From: CSP1-1 sp035620615
Lineage (GTDB): Archaea > Thermoproteota > Nitrososphaeria > Nitrososphaerales > Nitrosopumilaceae
Assembly: GCA_035620615.1 (NCBI GenBank)
Contig: DASPGM010000024.1
Span: 1 to 23,078, forward strand
Length of the DNA: 23,078 nt
Reading direction: 5' to 3'
The notes below the pieces were generated by a model, which did no database searches, was not told the origin of the DNA, and was given only the letters and a program-made list of their open reading frames with translations. The translations under genes were made by a program, and so were the position numbers. This document shows positions 7,038 through 14,826 of the stretch, piece by piece (the stretch's first letter is position 1; each line of letters opens with the position of its first letter).

Positions 7038-8238
7038 ACCTCTTTCGCTTTTTACCCTTGGGCTTATTGAATTTTGATCTAAATCTTTCTCTAAATGGTT
7101 CTGGCCTTACCTCTCTTGGTGGTGGTGCATCTACATATTTTTTCTCAATTTCAACTACTCTGATGTTTAACTTGTCTAGTAGCATTTGATTTAATCCACC
7201 ACCATTAAAGTCAACTCGAGCTGCAATTGCTGCCTTTCCAGCTACCGCTCTTGCAATTTTTCCTCTCTGCCATCGTGGTGCTGCATGTACTAGTGCATGT
7301 TGAAATAACAATCCATGCTTTGGTGGCTGTGAACCTGTCTTAAGCGATCGAAATAGAGCCTTCTCTGCACCTAAAACCTGAATTGTACTTGCTGGCATTA
7401 CTGCAAGATTTTTCAAACTTCCAGCACGTGCAAGAATTCTTGCACCAACTGCAGTGCCTAGTATTACAGAAAGATTTGGAGCAATTTTTTTCATTTCGCT
7501 TTCAACATGTTCTTCAAGATGTTTTCTTAGATCAAATAATTCAAGGATTTGTTTTGCTATAGTCTGAACAATTGCTAGATTTGCGTCTGAAATATCTCCA
7601 CCACGACTTTTGTTTGTGACTAGAGTAAGCATTTCGACTTTTGATTCAGGAAATCCTGCATCTTCATAGATGGTTTTTGATAAATTACTTCGCTTTCCCG
7701 CTAAAACAATCTGTGAATATCCATTGATGCTATCTATAATATTATCAAGTTCTGGAAAATGCAAGCCATACCATTCTCGCAATCGGGAGCTCATAGCATT
7801 AATTATTTTATCTGTTTCATCAAGGGAATTAATTGCTTGAATGATGTGCAGATCAGGGCTTTGGGAAACAGTTGAAACTTTGGATGATGAAAGTGAAATT
7901 GCAAACTCTCTAAGTTTTTCCATTGCATCATCTTCGTCTTGTGCAAAACCTGCATCTGCTAGTATTTTTGGTTTTGTTGATTGGATTTTTGTGCTATCTT
8001 GTTCACTCATAAGCTGAGCATTTATTGATTTTTTCTTAAGTATTGCAAGTAATGCATGATCATTTACTTCAATTCCTTTTTCAATATTTGATAGGAATTT
8101 GGCTAACTCGCTAAGTCGTGATTCTCCTTTTTTTACAAAAATATAATCCTCAACAGGTTCTAAAAAAGGGAATGTCTTTAGACATTTTTGATTTTCAAAT
8201 ACGGCCACACCTAATTCCGTTAGAATAACAGAATACAT
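7024..8238 (-). CDS. nop5: Nop5 (Nop56/58 homolog), box C/D RNP scaffold
   Basis: Nop5 bridges the guide-RNA/L7Ae complex and fibrillarin in the box C/D methylation machine. The 404-residue protein has an N-terminal fibrillarin-binding domain (about 1-125), a coiled-coil domain containing REWYGLHFPELD (154-165) and a Nop domain (about 253-345). In the Nop domain, PNLSVILGTAVGARILARAG, GAEKALFRSLK and HGLLFQHALV are typical. The last 30 residues are very basic and probably contact RNA. The start is ATG, with a GAGG motif about 10-14 nt upstream. It is divergent from pyrD across 84 bp. Confidence 0.95.
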   Translation of the reverse strand: MYSVILTELGVAVFENQKCLKTFPFLEPVEDYIFVKKGESRLSELAKFLSNIEKGIEVNDHALLAILKKKSINAQLMSEQDSTKIQSTKPKILADAGFAQDEDDAMEKLREFAISLSSSKVSTVSQSPDLHIIQAINSLDETDKIINAMSSRLREWYGLHFPELDNIIDSINGYSQIVLAGKRSNLSKTIYEDAGFPESKVEMLTLVTNKSRGGDISDANLAIVQTIAKQILELFDLRKHLEEHVESEMKKIAPNLSVILGTAVGARILARAGSLKNLAVMPASTIQVLGAEKALFRSLKTGSQPPKHGLLFQHALVHAAPRWQRGKIARAVAGKAAIAARVDFNGGGLNQMLLDKLNIRVVEIEKKYVDAPPPREVRPEPFRERFRSKFNKPKGKKRKRFGRR

Positions 8239-8292
8239 AATTAAAATATCCTCTAAGAGCCATTAAAAAATGTACCAAATAGAAATTAACTG

Positions 8293-8300
8293 TTATATGA
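8293..8300 (+). promoter_or_regulatory. TATA-like box of pyrDK
   Basis: TTATATGA is centred about 27 nt before the GTG start of pyrD. No Shine-Dalgarno lies between, consistent with leaderless initiation. Confidence 0.5.
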
Positions 8301-8322
8301 GAACGATTTACTAGAAAACAAA

Positions 8323-9234
8323 GTGAATCCAAGCCTTTTGACATCTATTGGCTCTATAAAACTTGCAAGACCGACAATTTTAGCATCAGGCATTTTAGGA
8401 ATCTCACTTGATGTTTTTAATCGAATTTATCAAGCAGGTGCAGGAGCTGTTGTGACCAAGTCACTTAGTAAAGAGCCATGGGATGGATATCCAAATCCTA
8501 CAATATTTGGTGTTAAAGGCGGGGGATGGATTAATGCAGTTGGTCTATCAAACCCTGGCGCACCTAACTTTGCACAAATGATTTCATCTAACAAGGACGT
8601 GCCAATTATAGTATCGCTAGTTGGTTCTATTCCAAAAGATTTTGAATTTATGATAAAACAATTTGAAAACATTTCTGTAGTTGCCTTTGAGTTAAATTTA
8701 TCCTGTCCACATGTGGCCAAAGTTGGATTGGAGGTGGGAGATGACCCTGACCTTGTAAAAAAAATTGTAAAAACTGTAAAATCAAAAACTAAAGTTCCAG
8801 TCATAGCAAAGGTTGGTCTTGGTACAACTAACTACCTTGATACAGTTGATGCTGCATGTAAGGCAGGAATTGATGCAATTACTGCAATTAACACGTTGCG
8901 TGCAATGGCAATAGATGTAGAAACACAAAGGCCAATACTTAGCAACAAAATTGGTGGTTTATCTGGAACTCCAATTAAACCAGTAGCTGTACGATGCGTA
9001 TATGAAATCTCATCACAATATAAAATCCCAATAATTGGATGTGGTGGAATTTCTACCTGGGATGATGCAGTAGAATTTATTTTAGCAGGTGCATCTGCAG
9101 TTCAGATTGGTAGTGCTGTTGGAGATAATTGGATTTCAGTATTTGATGACATTAACAAAGGAATACTTGAGTATATGGGACAAAAGGGATTTTCTAAAAT
9201 TGAGGAGATGATTGGACTTGCAAAGAAATCCTAA
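8323..9234 (+). CDS. pyrD: Dihydroorotate dehydrogenase, catalytic subunit (class 1B)
   Basis: The FMN enzyme oxidises dihydroorotate to orotate in pyrimidine synthesis. The 303-residue protein is a TIM barrel. It carries ASGILG (21-26), NAVGLSNPG (71-79), the active-site segment ELNLSCPH with C128 (class 1 enzymes use a cysteine base), AKVGLG and INTLRAM. The C-terminal FMN phosphate site is GCGGISTWDDA, then GASAVQIGSA. The start is GTG. It overlaps pyrK by up to 23 nt, and the presence of pyrK assigns class 1B, with electrons passing to NAD+ through PyrK. Confidence 0.94.
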   Translation: MNPSLLTSIGSIKLARPTILASGILGISLDVFNRIYQAGAGAVVTKSLSKEPWDGYPNPTIFGVKGGGWINAVGLSNPGAPNFAQMISSNKDVPIIVSLVGSIPKDFEFMIKQFENISVVAFELNLSCPHVAKVGLEVGDDPDLVKKIVKTVKSKTKVPVIAKVGLGTTNYLDTVDAACKAGIDAITAINTLRAMAIDVETQRPILSNKIGGLSGTPIKPVAVRCVYEISSQYKIPIIGCGGISTWDDAVEFILAGASAVQIGSAVGDNWISVFDDINKGILEYMGQKGFSKIEEMIGLAKKS

Positions 9235-10030
9235 TCATCATACAATTTGTAAAATTGAAAAAGTTATTGATGAAACACCTACAGTTAGAACTTTAACATT
9301 TTCTGATGATATTTTGTGTAATGTTTTACCTGGTCAATTTGCAATGGTTTGGATTCCTGGAGTAAATGAACTTCCAATGAGTATTATGATCTCACCAGAA
9401 AATGGCAAGGCTGCATTTACTATACGAAAATACGGTCAATCTTCTACAGCCCTGTATAATCTTAAAGTCGGAGATTTTATTGGAGTTCGTGGTCCATATG
9501 GTAACTCTTTTACAATAAAAAAAGGAAAATTATTGTTAATTGGTGGCGGAACTGGTCTTGTTCCACTAATGCGCTTGTTGAAATTTTTTTCACAATCAGA
9601 TGATGTTACAATAATTATGGGTGCAAAAACAAAAAGTGAGGTTTTTTTTGAAGACTATGCAAAAAGACTGCTTGAGAATAATCCTCACCAGGTAATAGTT
9701 GCAACCGAAGACGGCTCCTACGGGCAAAAGGGACTAGTTACAGATATCATGGAAAAGCTTTGCCAAAGCACAAAATTTGATGCTGTGTATACATGTGGAC
9801 CAGAATTAATGATGTCCAAAGTCGTTTTGATAGCTACTAGTAAAGAAATGTTTGTAGAGGCAAGCCTTGAGCGAATGATGAAGTGTGGCGTTGGAATTTG
9901 TGGAAGCTGCTGTGTAAATGAGCTTCTTGTGTGTAAAGACGGGACAATTTTTGATGGCAAGACTCTACTCTCAAAAAGCGAATTTGGGCATTTGCACAGA
10001 AATAAGGCAGGCATTTTGGAGCCTTACTAA
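9212..10030 (+). CDS. pyrK: Dihydroorotate dehydrogenase electron-transfer subunit PyrK
   Basis: PyrK carries FAD and a 2Fe-2S cluster and passes electrons from PyrD to NAD+. The up to 272-residue protein has an N-terminal FAD-binding barrel with LPGQFAMVWIPG (39-50). The usual Arg of the FAD motif is replaced in NELPMSI (52-58), a form I recall from other archaeal PyrKs. The NAD-binding loop is LIGGGTGLVP (109-118), with CGPELM at 195-200. The cluster ligands are probably C225, C230, C233 and C241 in CGVGICGSCC and its sequel. Two TTG starts are possible, 9212 or 9218, both after the GAGGAGAT motif at 9202-9209; I keep the longer form. The overlap with pyrD suggests translational coupling. 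Confidence 0.93.
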   Translation: MDLQRNPNHHTICKIEKVIDETPTVRTLTFSDDILCNVLPGQFAMVWIPGVNELPMSIMISPENGKAAFTIRKYGQSSTALYNLKVGDFIGVRGPYGNSFTIKKGKLLLIGGGTGLVPLMRLLKFFSQSDDVTIIMGAKTKSEVFFEDYAKRLLENNPHQVIVATEDGSYGQKGLVTDIMEKLCQSTKFDAVYTCGPELMMSKVVLIATSKEMFVEASLERMMKCGVGICGSCCVNELLVCKDGTIFDGKTLLSKSEFGHLHRNKAGILEPY

Positions 10031-10115
10031 ACCTAATAGGAATTATCATTTTAATAGTGAATCTACCCAGAAGGTTTAAAATCGATTAGAAAAGTAATCA
10101 CGCTTAGGGTAAAAG

Positions 10116-11843
10116 ATGGGCCATCCAAAAATTGTATTAACTGCAGATCGTACGCTAATGTCTCCATATCGTGGAATATCACTTGCAACATTTTTTGGTT
10201 GTGCGCCAGCAATTGATCCTGATAGACCAAAAAGTGACTTTTGGTATAAAATACTAGGACAACAGGTTACACCAAAAATTTTGTTTGATTTTATCTGCAA
10301 TCCTATCTCTCATACAAATGGAGTTGCAAACTATGCTCCATATGGATTAAGAAAAGTTGAGGCAGGTTTGTTGCGTGATGGCTATAAACGAAATGAGGTA
10401 GTAGTAGCACATCCTGATCACATTGAAAAATTCATTGGTCCTGAAACACAAGTTGTTGGTACATATGAGATGGATCCACTTGGCATGGGACCAGTTACAA
10501 TGACATTTACTTATGGAAGAAAGCAAATGTCTTATGATGAATATTATTGTAGAGACCTTCATCGAAGAATTATTGCTGCAAAGAAAAAAAATCACAGCAA
10601 TGCAAAAGTAATTGCTGGCGCTTCTGGAACATGGCAATACAACTATGATCCTGCAAAAATTGAAGAGTATGGCCTGTATGCAATTTTAGAAGGAGAACTT
10701 GGTGGCATTGCACCAGAAATTGATGGTCATGCTGGGCGATTTTTTAATTATTTAATTAATGGCGACTTTGACAATATGGATCCATTTAGAAAAAGAAGTG
10801 ACTTTAAAGTAAACATCAAGGAGTTTAAACGTGGTGATAAAACACTCCATGGAAGATTTGTTAATTTCTGGGACAGACCAGAACTTGAAGACATTCCAGA
10901 AATTGTAGAACCTAGTATGCACGGAATGGTTGAGGTAATGCGTGGATGTGGACGTGGATGCAAGTTTTGTGATGTTACACTTCGTTCATTGCGATATTAT
11001 TCTCCTGAGAAGGTCAAAAAGGAAATTGAGGTGAACCTCAAAAAAGGCGGAGAGAAATCTGCATGGATTCACAGTGATGATATCTTTGTTTATGGAATGG
11101 ATCCTCGAACTACAAAACAGATGGAACCAAACCGAGAAGCGCTAGTTGAGCTATTCACTGCAGTAATGTCTACTGGTGTAGAGCATACAAATCCAACACA
11201 TGGAACCCTTGCAGGAGCTATAGCTGATGAAAAACTACTCCCACAGCTATCTAAAATTATGAGGGCAGGACCTGGCAACTTTATCGGCGTTCAATGTGGC
11301 TTTGAGACAGGAAGCCGTAGACTGATTGAAAAGTATGCTGACAGAAAACTTGCTCCATACAAGCCTGAAGAATGGCATTGGCTAGTAAAAGAGGCAGTAA
11401 AATCCTTAAATGAAAACTATTGGGTTCCTGCATTTACCTTAATCATGGGACTAGACAATGATGAAACACCTGAAGACTCTTGGGAGACAATACAGCTAAT
11501 CAGCGAGCTTGAGCGCGAACAGCCAGATGCAATGTTTACTGCAACTCCACTAACCTTTGTTCCAATTGGATTGCTTGAAAAGTCCGAATTTTTTAACATT
11601 GGAAATGAAATGGATCCTGCTCAGCTTGGAGTCATGTACAAGACTTGGCAGCACAACTTCAAGTATGGAATTCAAAAGTTTATGGTAAAGACTGCAAGAA
11701 ACGGCTCTGTAATGAAAGGAATGTTTAATCTTATTGCACGCTCACTTGGTGGTGTGCCACTAGGTGCAATGGAAAGATATGCAAGAAAGAAAGGTGGCGA
11801 GCATGAGCGAGTCATTGAAAAAATTAAGGTAAAGTATTGGTAG
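10116..11843 (+). CDS. Radical SAM protein with B12-binding-like N-terminal domain
   Basis: The 575-residue protein has a radical SAM core near 265-500 with the 4Fe-4S motif CGRGCKFC (C278, C282, C285). Later segments such as GVQCGFETGSRRLIEKYADR and FTLIMGLDNDETPEDSWET are typical of COG1032-type enzymes. The N-terminal 200 residues resemble the Rossmann-like B12-binding domain of that group (YAPYGLRKVEAGLLRDGY, then HPDHIEKF), but I see no DxHxxG cobalamin-ligand motif, so B12 may not bind in the base-off/His-on form. The substrate is unknown. Thaumarchaea use radical SAM enzymes in tetraether lipid maturation (GDGT ring synthases, tetraether synthase), and a link is possible but unproven. 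TTTAAAATC near 10075 may be its TATA box. It appears monocistronic. Confidence 0.8.
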   Translation: MGHPKIVLTADRTLMSPYRGISLATFFGCAPAIDPDRPKSDFWYKILGQQVTPKILFDFICNPISHTNGVANYAPYGLRKVEAGLLRDGYKRNEVVVAHPDHIEKFIGPETQVVGTYEMDPLGMGPVTMTFTYGRKQMSYDEYYCRDLHRRIIAAKKKNHSNAKVIAGASGTWQYNYDPAKIEEYGLYAILEGELGGIAPEIDGHAGRFFNYLINGDFDNMDPFRKRSDFKVNIKEFKRGDKTLHGRFVNFWDRPELEDIPEIVEPSMHGMVEVMRGCGRGCKFCDVTLRSLRYYSPEKVKKEIEVNLKKGGEKSAWIHSDDIFVYGMDPRTTKQMEPNREALVELFTAVMSTGVEHTNPTHGTLAGAIADEKLLPQLSKIMRAGPGNFIGVQCGFETGSRRLIEKYADRKLAPYKPEEWHWLVKEAVKSLNENYWVPAFTLIMGLDNDETPEDSWETIQLISELEREQPDAMFTATPLTFVPIGLLEKSEFFNIGNEMDPAQLGVMYKTWQHNFKYGIQKFMVKTARNGSVMKGMFNLIARSLGGVPLGAMERYARKKGGEHERVIEKIKVKYW

Positions 11844-11850
11844 GAAATAC

Positions 11851-11861
11851 AAATACATAAA
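11851..11861 (+). promoter_or_regulatory. TATA-like box of the eS30 gene
   Basis: AAATACATAAA is centred about 29 nt before the ATG of the eS30 gene, with no Shine-Dalgarno nearby. Confidence 0.5.
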
Positions 11862-11884
11862 TTCAAACTTACTTGTGATTAATC

Positions 11885-12067
11885 ATGGCAACCCACGGCT
11901 CGCTTACAAAGGCAGGAAAAGTAAAAGGACAGACGCCAAAGGTAGAAGGAAGAAAAAAGGTTGGCACAAACTCTGGTCTTAAAAACAAAAGTAATTTTAG
12001 AAAAAGACTGATTTTAAATCGATTTCCTGGACAAAACAAGCCAGGTCAGAGACGAAAGAGACGATAA
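11885..12067 (+). CDS. rps30e: Small-subunit ribosomal protein eS30
   Basis: This is a 60-residue, very basic protein. Its N-terminus, THGSLTKAGKVKGQTPKV (3-20), matches the core of eukaryotic S30 (HGSLARAGKVRGQTPKV), the ribosomal part of the FAU ubiquitin-like fusion; here no ubiquitin-like domain is attached. In eukaryotic ribosomes the protein lies at the shoulder of the 40S subunit near the decoding site. It appears to be a single-gene unit with its own TATA box and an inverted repeat just past the stop. Confidence 0.92.
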   Translation: MATHGSLTKAGKVKGQTPKVEGRKKVGTNSGLKNKSNFRKRLILNRFPGQNKPGQRRKRR

Positions 12068-12069
12068 AT

Positions 12070-12084
12070 CTAGTCTGTGACTAG
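12070..12084. terminator. Inverted repeat after eS30, possible terminator or RNA hairpin
   Basis: CTAGTC-TGT-GACTAG is a perfect 6-bp inverted repeat with a 3-nt loop, starting 3 nt after the eS30 stop and followed by TTTGTT. Archaeal termination mostly relies on T tracts, so the hairpin's role is uncertain. Confidence 0.3.
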
Positions 12085-12118
12085 TTTGTTCAAAAAAACT
12101 AAACAAATTCGTATGTAA

Positions 12119-12138
12119 GATAAAAGATCTATTTTATC
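12119..12138. promoter_or_regulatory. Inverted repeat directly abutting a start codon, possible operator
   Basis: GATAAAA (12119-12125) and TTTTATC (12132-12138) form perfect 7-bp arms around a 6-nt spacer and end at the base before the ATG at 12139. If the transcript is leaderless, the repeat covers the transcription start, where a repressor could act. In a longer transcript it could instead fold over the start. Confidence 0.3.
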
Positions 12139-12558
12139 ATGAAAAAACGCCCAGCAATTGGGTTAGTTGTAGCTGTTCTAGTCTTATCTGTAGTATTTGG
12201 TATTGCCTCATTACCTGATGATGTTTTAGTTGAATCTTCAGAAATTGAAAGCGCCCAACCTATGGCAGATGATACTCCATCAGTTAGTGCATTAGCCGAG
12301 TCGCAGGAATTTATTGCAAATGCTGTTACAGAAAAAAATATTGATGCTGCAAAAGCAGAGATTGATGCATTAAAACAAGAAATGAATGAATTAAAAAATG
12401 AACTAGTGGAATTAAAATCAGAAGCTCAAATTCCAGATGAAACACCTAAAACCATTCCAGTACAAGAGAAACCTCCCAAAGAAGATTCTCAAGTAACATC
12501 TGACGGAAAAGTAATTAAAGTAAATATTAAAGACGGCGTTGGCTCAAAGTCACGTTAA
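12139..12558 (+). CDS. Exported or membrane-anchored small coiled-coil protein, unknown function
   Basis: I do not recognise this 139-residue protein. Residues 5-25 form a hydrophobic segment after KKRP, either a signal peptide or a membrane anchor facing outward. Residues about 66-96 are a clear heptad coiled coil rich in Glu, Lys and Leu. The tail from about 100 is Pro/Lys/Glu-rich and likely disordered, ending in a short strand-like segment (KVIKVNIKDG). There are no cysteines or catalytic motifs. A surface structural role is possible. It stands alone, with an inverted repeat at its start codon and a T-tract terminator after the stop. Confidence 0.7.
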   Translation: MKKRPAIGLVVAVLVLSVVFGIASLPDDVLVESSEIESAQPMADDTPSVSALAESQEFIANAVTEKNIDAAKAEIDALKQEMNELKNELVELKSEAQIPDETPKTIPVQEKPPKEDSQVTSDGKVIKVNIKDGVGSKSR

Positions 12559-12566
12559 TTTTTTTT
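12559..12566 (+). terminator. T-tract terminator
   Basis: Eight consecutive T residues begin at the stop codon's end, directly after the coiled-coil gene. Oligo-T on the coding strand is the usual archaeal termination signal. Confidence 0.5.
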
Positions 12567-12614
12567 AAATTTATATAAAATTTTTGTAAAAAATGAATTG
12601 ATAGTTTCAGATCA

Positions 12615-12622
12615 TTTATTTA
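12615..12622 (+). promoter_or_regulatory. TATA-like box of the exported-protein gene at 12645
   Basis: TTTATTTA is centred about 27 nt before the ATG at 12645. A second strong TATA-like stretch, TTATATAAAA at 12571-12580, could drive a longer transcript. Confidence 0.5.
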
Positions 12623-12644
12623 TGACTTATGCTGTTAGGCTTTA

Positions 12645-13238
12645 ATGACTAAAATTCTTTTAGGAATATCATTTGCAACAGTATTTGTTGTTTCAATGAT
12701 GATGGTACCAGCTCTTGCTCACTTACCTTGGCAGGGAGTGTTGGCAGATTCCGTAACAAGTAAAAACGCTAATACAAGTATTCTTTCAGTAACTGCTCCT
12801 GCAGCAGTACCTAAAAAAACTACAGCATTAGCAGGCTTTGCATGGTTGTATTCTAGCGGACCTAATGGGGCTTTTGCAATAACAACTCATAACGCAGGTA
12901 ATGTAAATGGTGACTCTAGTGAACCACCTAATGATGTTAGAGACTCTACACAAAATCCAGACGGTTGGCATGGTCACAATGTTAATTTAGGTGCTGGAGC
13001 AGGTCTTGCAACTTTTTGTGTTACAGCAATAGTTGATGCACCAAATGTTGGAATTGGAATTAAAGGTTCTCAAGTAGATGTTCAAGTTAGAAATTCTATT
13101 TTAACCGGAACTTTATCCACAGCTTCTGCAGCATTTGACATAATTATAGAACCTGCATGTCCTATTACTGCTGGAACGGGAAGTACCACTGCTGGACCTT
13201 TGCCATTGGGTATTGTAATTGATGGCTTAGATCCATAA
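12645..13238 (+). CDS. Secreted protein of unknown function
   Basis: The 197-residue protein begins with a classic signal peptide: Lys3, a hydrophobic core to about residue 22, and a likely cleavage after ALA (23-25). The mature part is rich in Ala, Gly, Thr, Asn and Val, suggesting a beta-rich extracellular domain. It includes GFAWLYSSGPNGAFAITTHN (63-82 by my count), a His/Asp/Trp cluster NPDGWHGHNVN, and two cysteines (in ATFCV and EPACP) that may form a disulfide. I do not recognise the family. It has its own promoter and is followed by a T-rich tract, so it is probably a single-gene unit. It could be a cell-surface or S-layer-associated protein, by inference only. Confidence 0.75.
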   Translation: MTKILLGISFATVFVVSMMMVPALAHLPWQGVLADSVTSKNANTSILSVTAPAAVPKKTTALAGFAWLYSSGPNGAFAITTHNAGNVNGDSSEPPNDVRDSTQNPDGWHGHNVNLGAGAGLATFCVTAIVDAPNVGIGIKGSQVDVQVRNSILTGTLSTASAAFDIIIEPACPITAGTGSTTAGPLPLGIVIDGLDP

Positions 13239-13245
13239 AAAACCA

Positions 13246-13259
13246 TTTTTTCTTTTTTT
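13246..13259 (+). terminator. T-rich terminator after the secreted-protein gene
   Basis: TTTTTTCTTTTTTT lies 8 nt after the stop codon, consistent with archaeal oligo-T termination. Confidence 0.5.
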
Positions 13260-13415
13260 ACTTTCTAGCAAATTATTCTAATGAGTGATTTCTTTAAAGA
13301 CTGAATAAAAATTACCTGTAATTTTCTATTTATTGACCAGCTTTCAAGCCTATTTTTAAAGTTTGAAGAACATCAACTTATTCTTCACATCTAGTCAGCG
13401 ATCATCGCAAAGAAT

Positions 13416-13423
13416 ACTATAAG
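13416..13423 (+). promoter_or_regulatory. TATA-like box of radA
   Basis: ACTATAAG is centred about 29 nt before the ATG of radA, with no Shine-Dalgarno between. Confidence 0.5.
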
Positions 13424-13448
13424 ATATCATAATACTTACCCTAGTGAC

Positions 13449-14489
13449 ATGGTTGAAGATTTACGATTAGACAGCCTTGAAGGCGTCGGTCCTGTTACTA
13501 CTAAAAAACTAGAAGATGCAGGAGTTCATAATATAATGGATCTTATAGTTCGCGGCCCTGTAGAGATTGCAGAGCTTACCGGCATGGATAGGGAGGCTGC
13601 AGAAAAAATTGTAAACAAATCAAGGATGCAGCTAGTAGAGCAGGGGTTAATTGCACAGGAATTTGTTTCTGCTACTGAAATTTACAAAAGACGACAAGAG
13701 ATTGGAAAAATCTCAACTGGTACAGAATGCCTTGATCTATTACTAGACGGAGGCCTGGAAACACAAGCACTAACTGAGGTTTATGGCGAATTTGGCTGTG
13801 GCAAAACGCAGTTCTGTCATACAATGTGTGTAATGGTTCAAAAACCAAAAGAAGAAGGCGGACTGGAAGGCGGTGTCTTGTACATTGACTCTGAAGGAAC
13901 CTTTAGGCCAGAAAGAATAGTCTCAATAGCAAAGGCCCAGGGAATGGATCCTGAGAAAGTACTTGACAAAATTATTGTTGCTCGAGCATACAACAGCTCA
14001 CACCAAATTCTAATACTTGAAGAAGCAGGCTCTGTAATTAAAGAAAATAACATTAAATTAATCATATCAGACTCTGCAGTAGGACTATTTCGTGCAGAAT
14101 ATCTTGGACGTGGAACCCTTGCAGGACGTCAACAAAAACTAAATCACTTTGTTCACATGCTTGTAAGAATTGCAGAAACATACAACTGTGCTGCACTTGC
14201 AACAAACCAAGTCATGGCATCGCCTGATGTGTTCTTTGGAGACCCAACTAGGCCAATTGGAGGAAATGTTGTGGCTCATACTAGCACATATAGAATTTAC
14301 TTTAAAAAATCTGGCAAAAAGAGAATTGCAAGAATGGTTGACAGTCCACACCATCCAGAACAGGAGGTAATATTTGCACTATCTGAAGCTGGAGTAGTTG
14401 ATCCAGATGATGGAACAAAGAAAAAGAAAACACCTGCAAAAAAGGCAGATGCCGATTCTGAGAGTATAGATTCTGAAAATAGCGAGTAA
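13449..14489 (+). CDS. radA: DNA repair and recombination protein RadA
   Basis: RadA is the archaeal RecA/Rad51 recombinase that forms filaments on single-stranded DNA and drives strand exchange. Residues 1-65 are the helix-hairpin-helix DNA-binding domain (LEGVGPVTTKKLEDAG at 10-25). The polymerisation motif FVSA is at 72-75, Walker A GEFGCGKTQ at 113-121 (Cys117 where Ser is common), YIDSEGTFRPER at 145-156, Walker B LIISD at 204-208 and TNQV at 252-255. After the core, a 25-residue Lys-then-Asp/Glu/Ser-rich tail extends beyond many family members. The 346-residue length is otherwise normal. It is 33 nt upstream of the eL21 gene, which has its own TATA box. Confidence 0.97.
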   Translation: MVEDLRLDSLEGVGPVTTKKLEDAGVHNIMDLIVRGPVEIAELTGMDREAAEKIVNKSRMQLVEQGLIAQEFVSATEIYKRRQEIGKISTGTECLDLLLDGGLETQALTEVYGEFGCGKTQFCHTMCVMVQKPKEEGGLEGGVLYIDSEGTFRPERIVSIAKAQGMDPEKVLDKIIVARAYNSSHQILILEEAGSVIKENNIKLIISDSAVGLFRAEYLGRGTLAGRQQKLNHFVHMLVRIAETYNCAALATNQVMASPDVFFGDPTRPIGGNVVAHTSTYRIYFKKSGKKRIARMVDSPHHPEQEVIFALSEAGVVDPDDGTKKKKTPAKKADADSESIDSENSE

Positions 14490-14492
14490 ATG

Positions 14493-14502
14493 TTAATTTA
14501 AG
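14493..14502 (+). promoter_or_regulatory. TATA-like box of the eL21-rpoF operon
   Basis: TTAATTTAAG is centred about 26 nt before the ATG of the eL21 gene, just after the radA stop. Confidence 0.5.
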
Positions 14503-14522
14503 GGCATTACTCCTAGTCAGAT

Positions 14523-14825
14523 ATGACTACTAAAAAGCCATCTGGCCGTTCCCATGGATTTAGACACAAGTCTAGAGCCGTAATGACAAAGGACGAGCCA
14601 AGAGGAGTTTCATTTTTGCTAAGAGAATATCACAAGGGCGAGCGAGCTCTTGTAATTATTGATCCAAGACAACACAAGTCGCTTCCGCATAGAAGATATC
14701 ATGGAAAGGTGGGAACTGTGACTGAAGTTGGCAGAAGAACTGTAACTTTGGATGTTAAACTTGGCAATAAAACCAAAACCTTAATCACTAGACTAGATCA
14801 TGTAAAACCGTTTGAGGTAAAATAA
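14523..14825 (+). CDS. rpl21e: Large-subunit ribosomal protein eL21
   Basis: The 100-residue basic protein matches L21e throughout. It has SGRSHGFRHKSRAVMTKDEPRG in the N-terminal half (longer than quoted in the family consensus but typical), then VIIDPRQHKSLPHRRYHGK and GTVTEVGRRTV, ending VKPFEV. eL21 binds near the central protuberance and 5S rRNA region of the large subunit. It opens the operon eL21-rpoF-DUF655-ksgA-prmC-like, an order conserved in archaea. Its last codons contain GAGGTAA, which can serve as the Shine-Dalgarno for rpoF. Confidence 0.96.
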   Translation: MTTKKPSGRSHGFRHKSRAVMTKDEPRGVSFLLREYHKGERALVIIDPRQHKSLPHRRYHGKVGTVTEVGRRTVTLDVKLGNKTKTLITRLDHVKPFEVK

Positions 14826-14826
14826 A

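Noticed and set aside
9718..10049. Minus-strand ORFs opposite the end of pyrK
   Set aside because: They are antisense to the Fe-S ligand region of pyrK and show no domain or initiation signal.
10116..11843. Annotating the radical SAM protein as a GDGT ring synthase
   Set aside because: I cannot distinguish lipid enzymes from other B12-type radical SAM proteins by motif alone, so it is left as a possibility only.
12645..13238. Secreted protein as a copper protein of the ammonia-oxidation chain
   Set aside because: No cupredoxin motif (His...Cys-x-x-His-x-x-Met) is present; the single His/Trp cluster is not enough.
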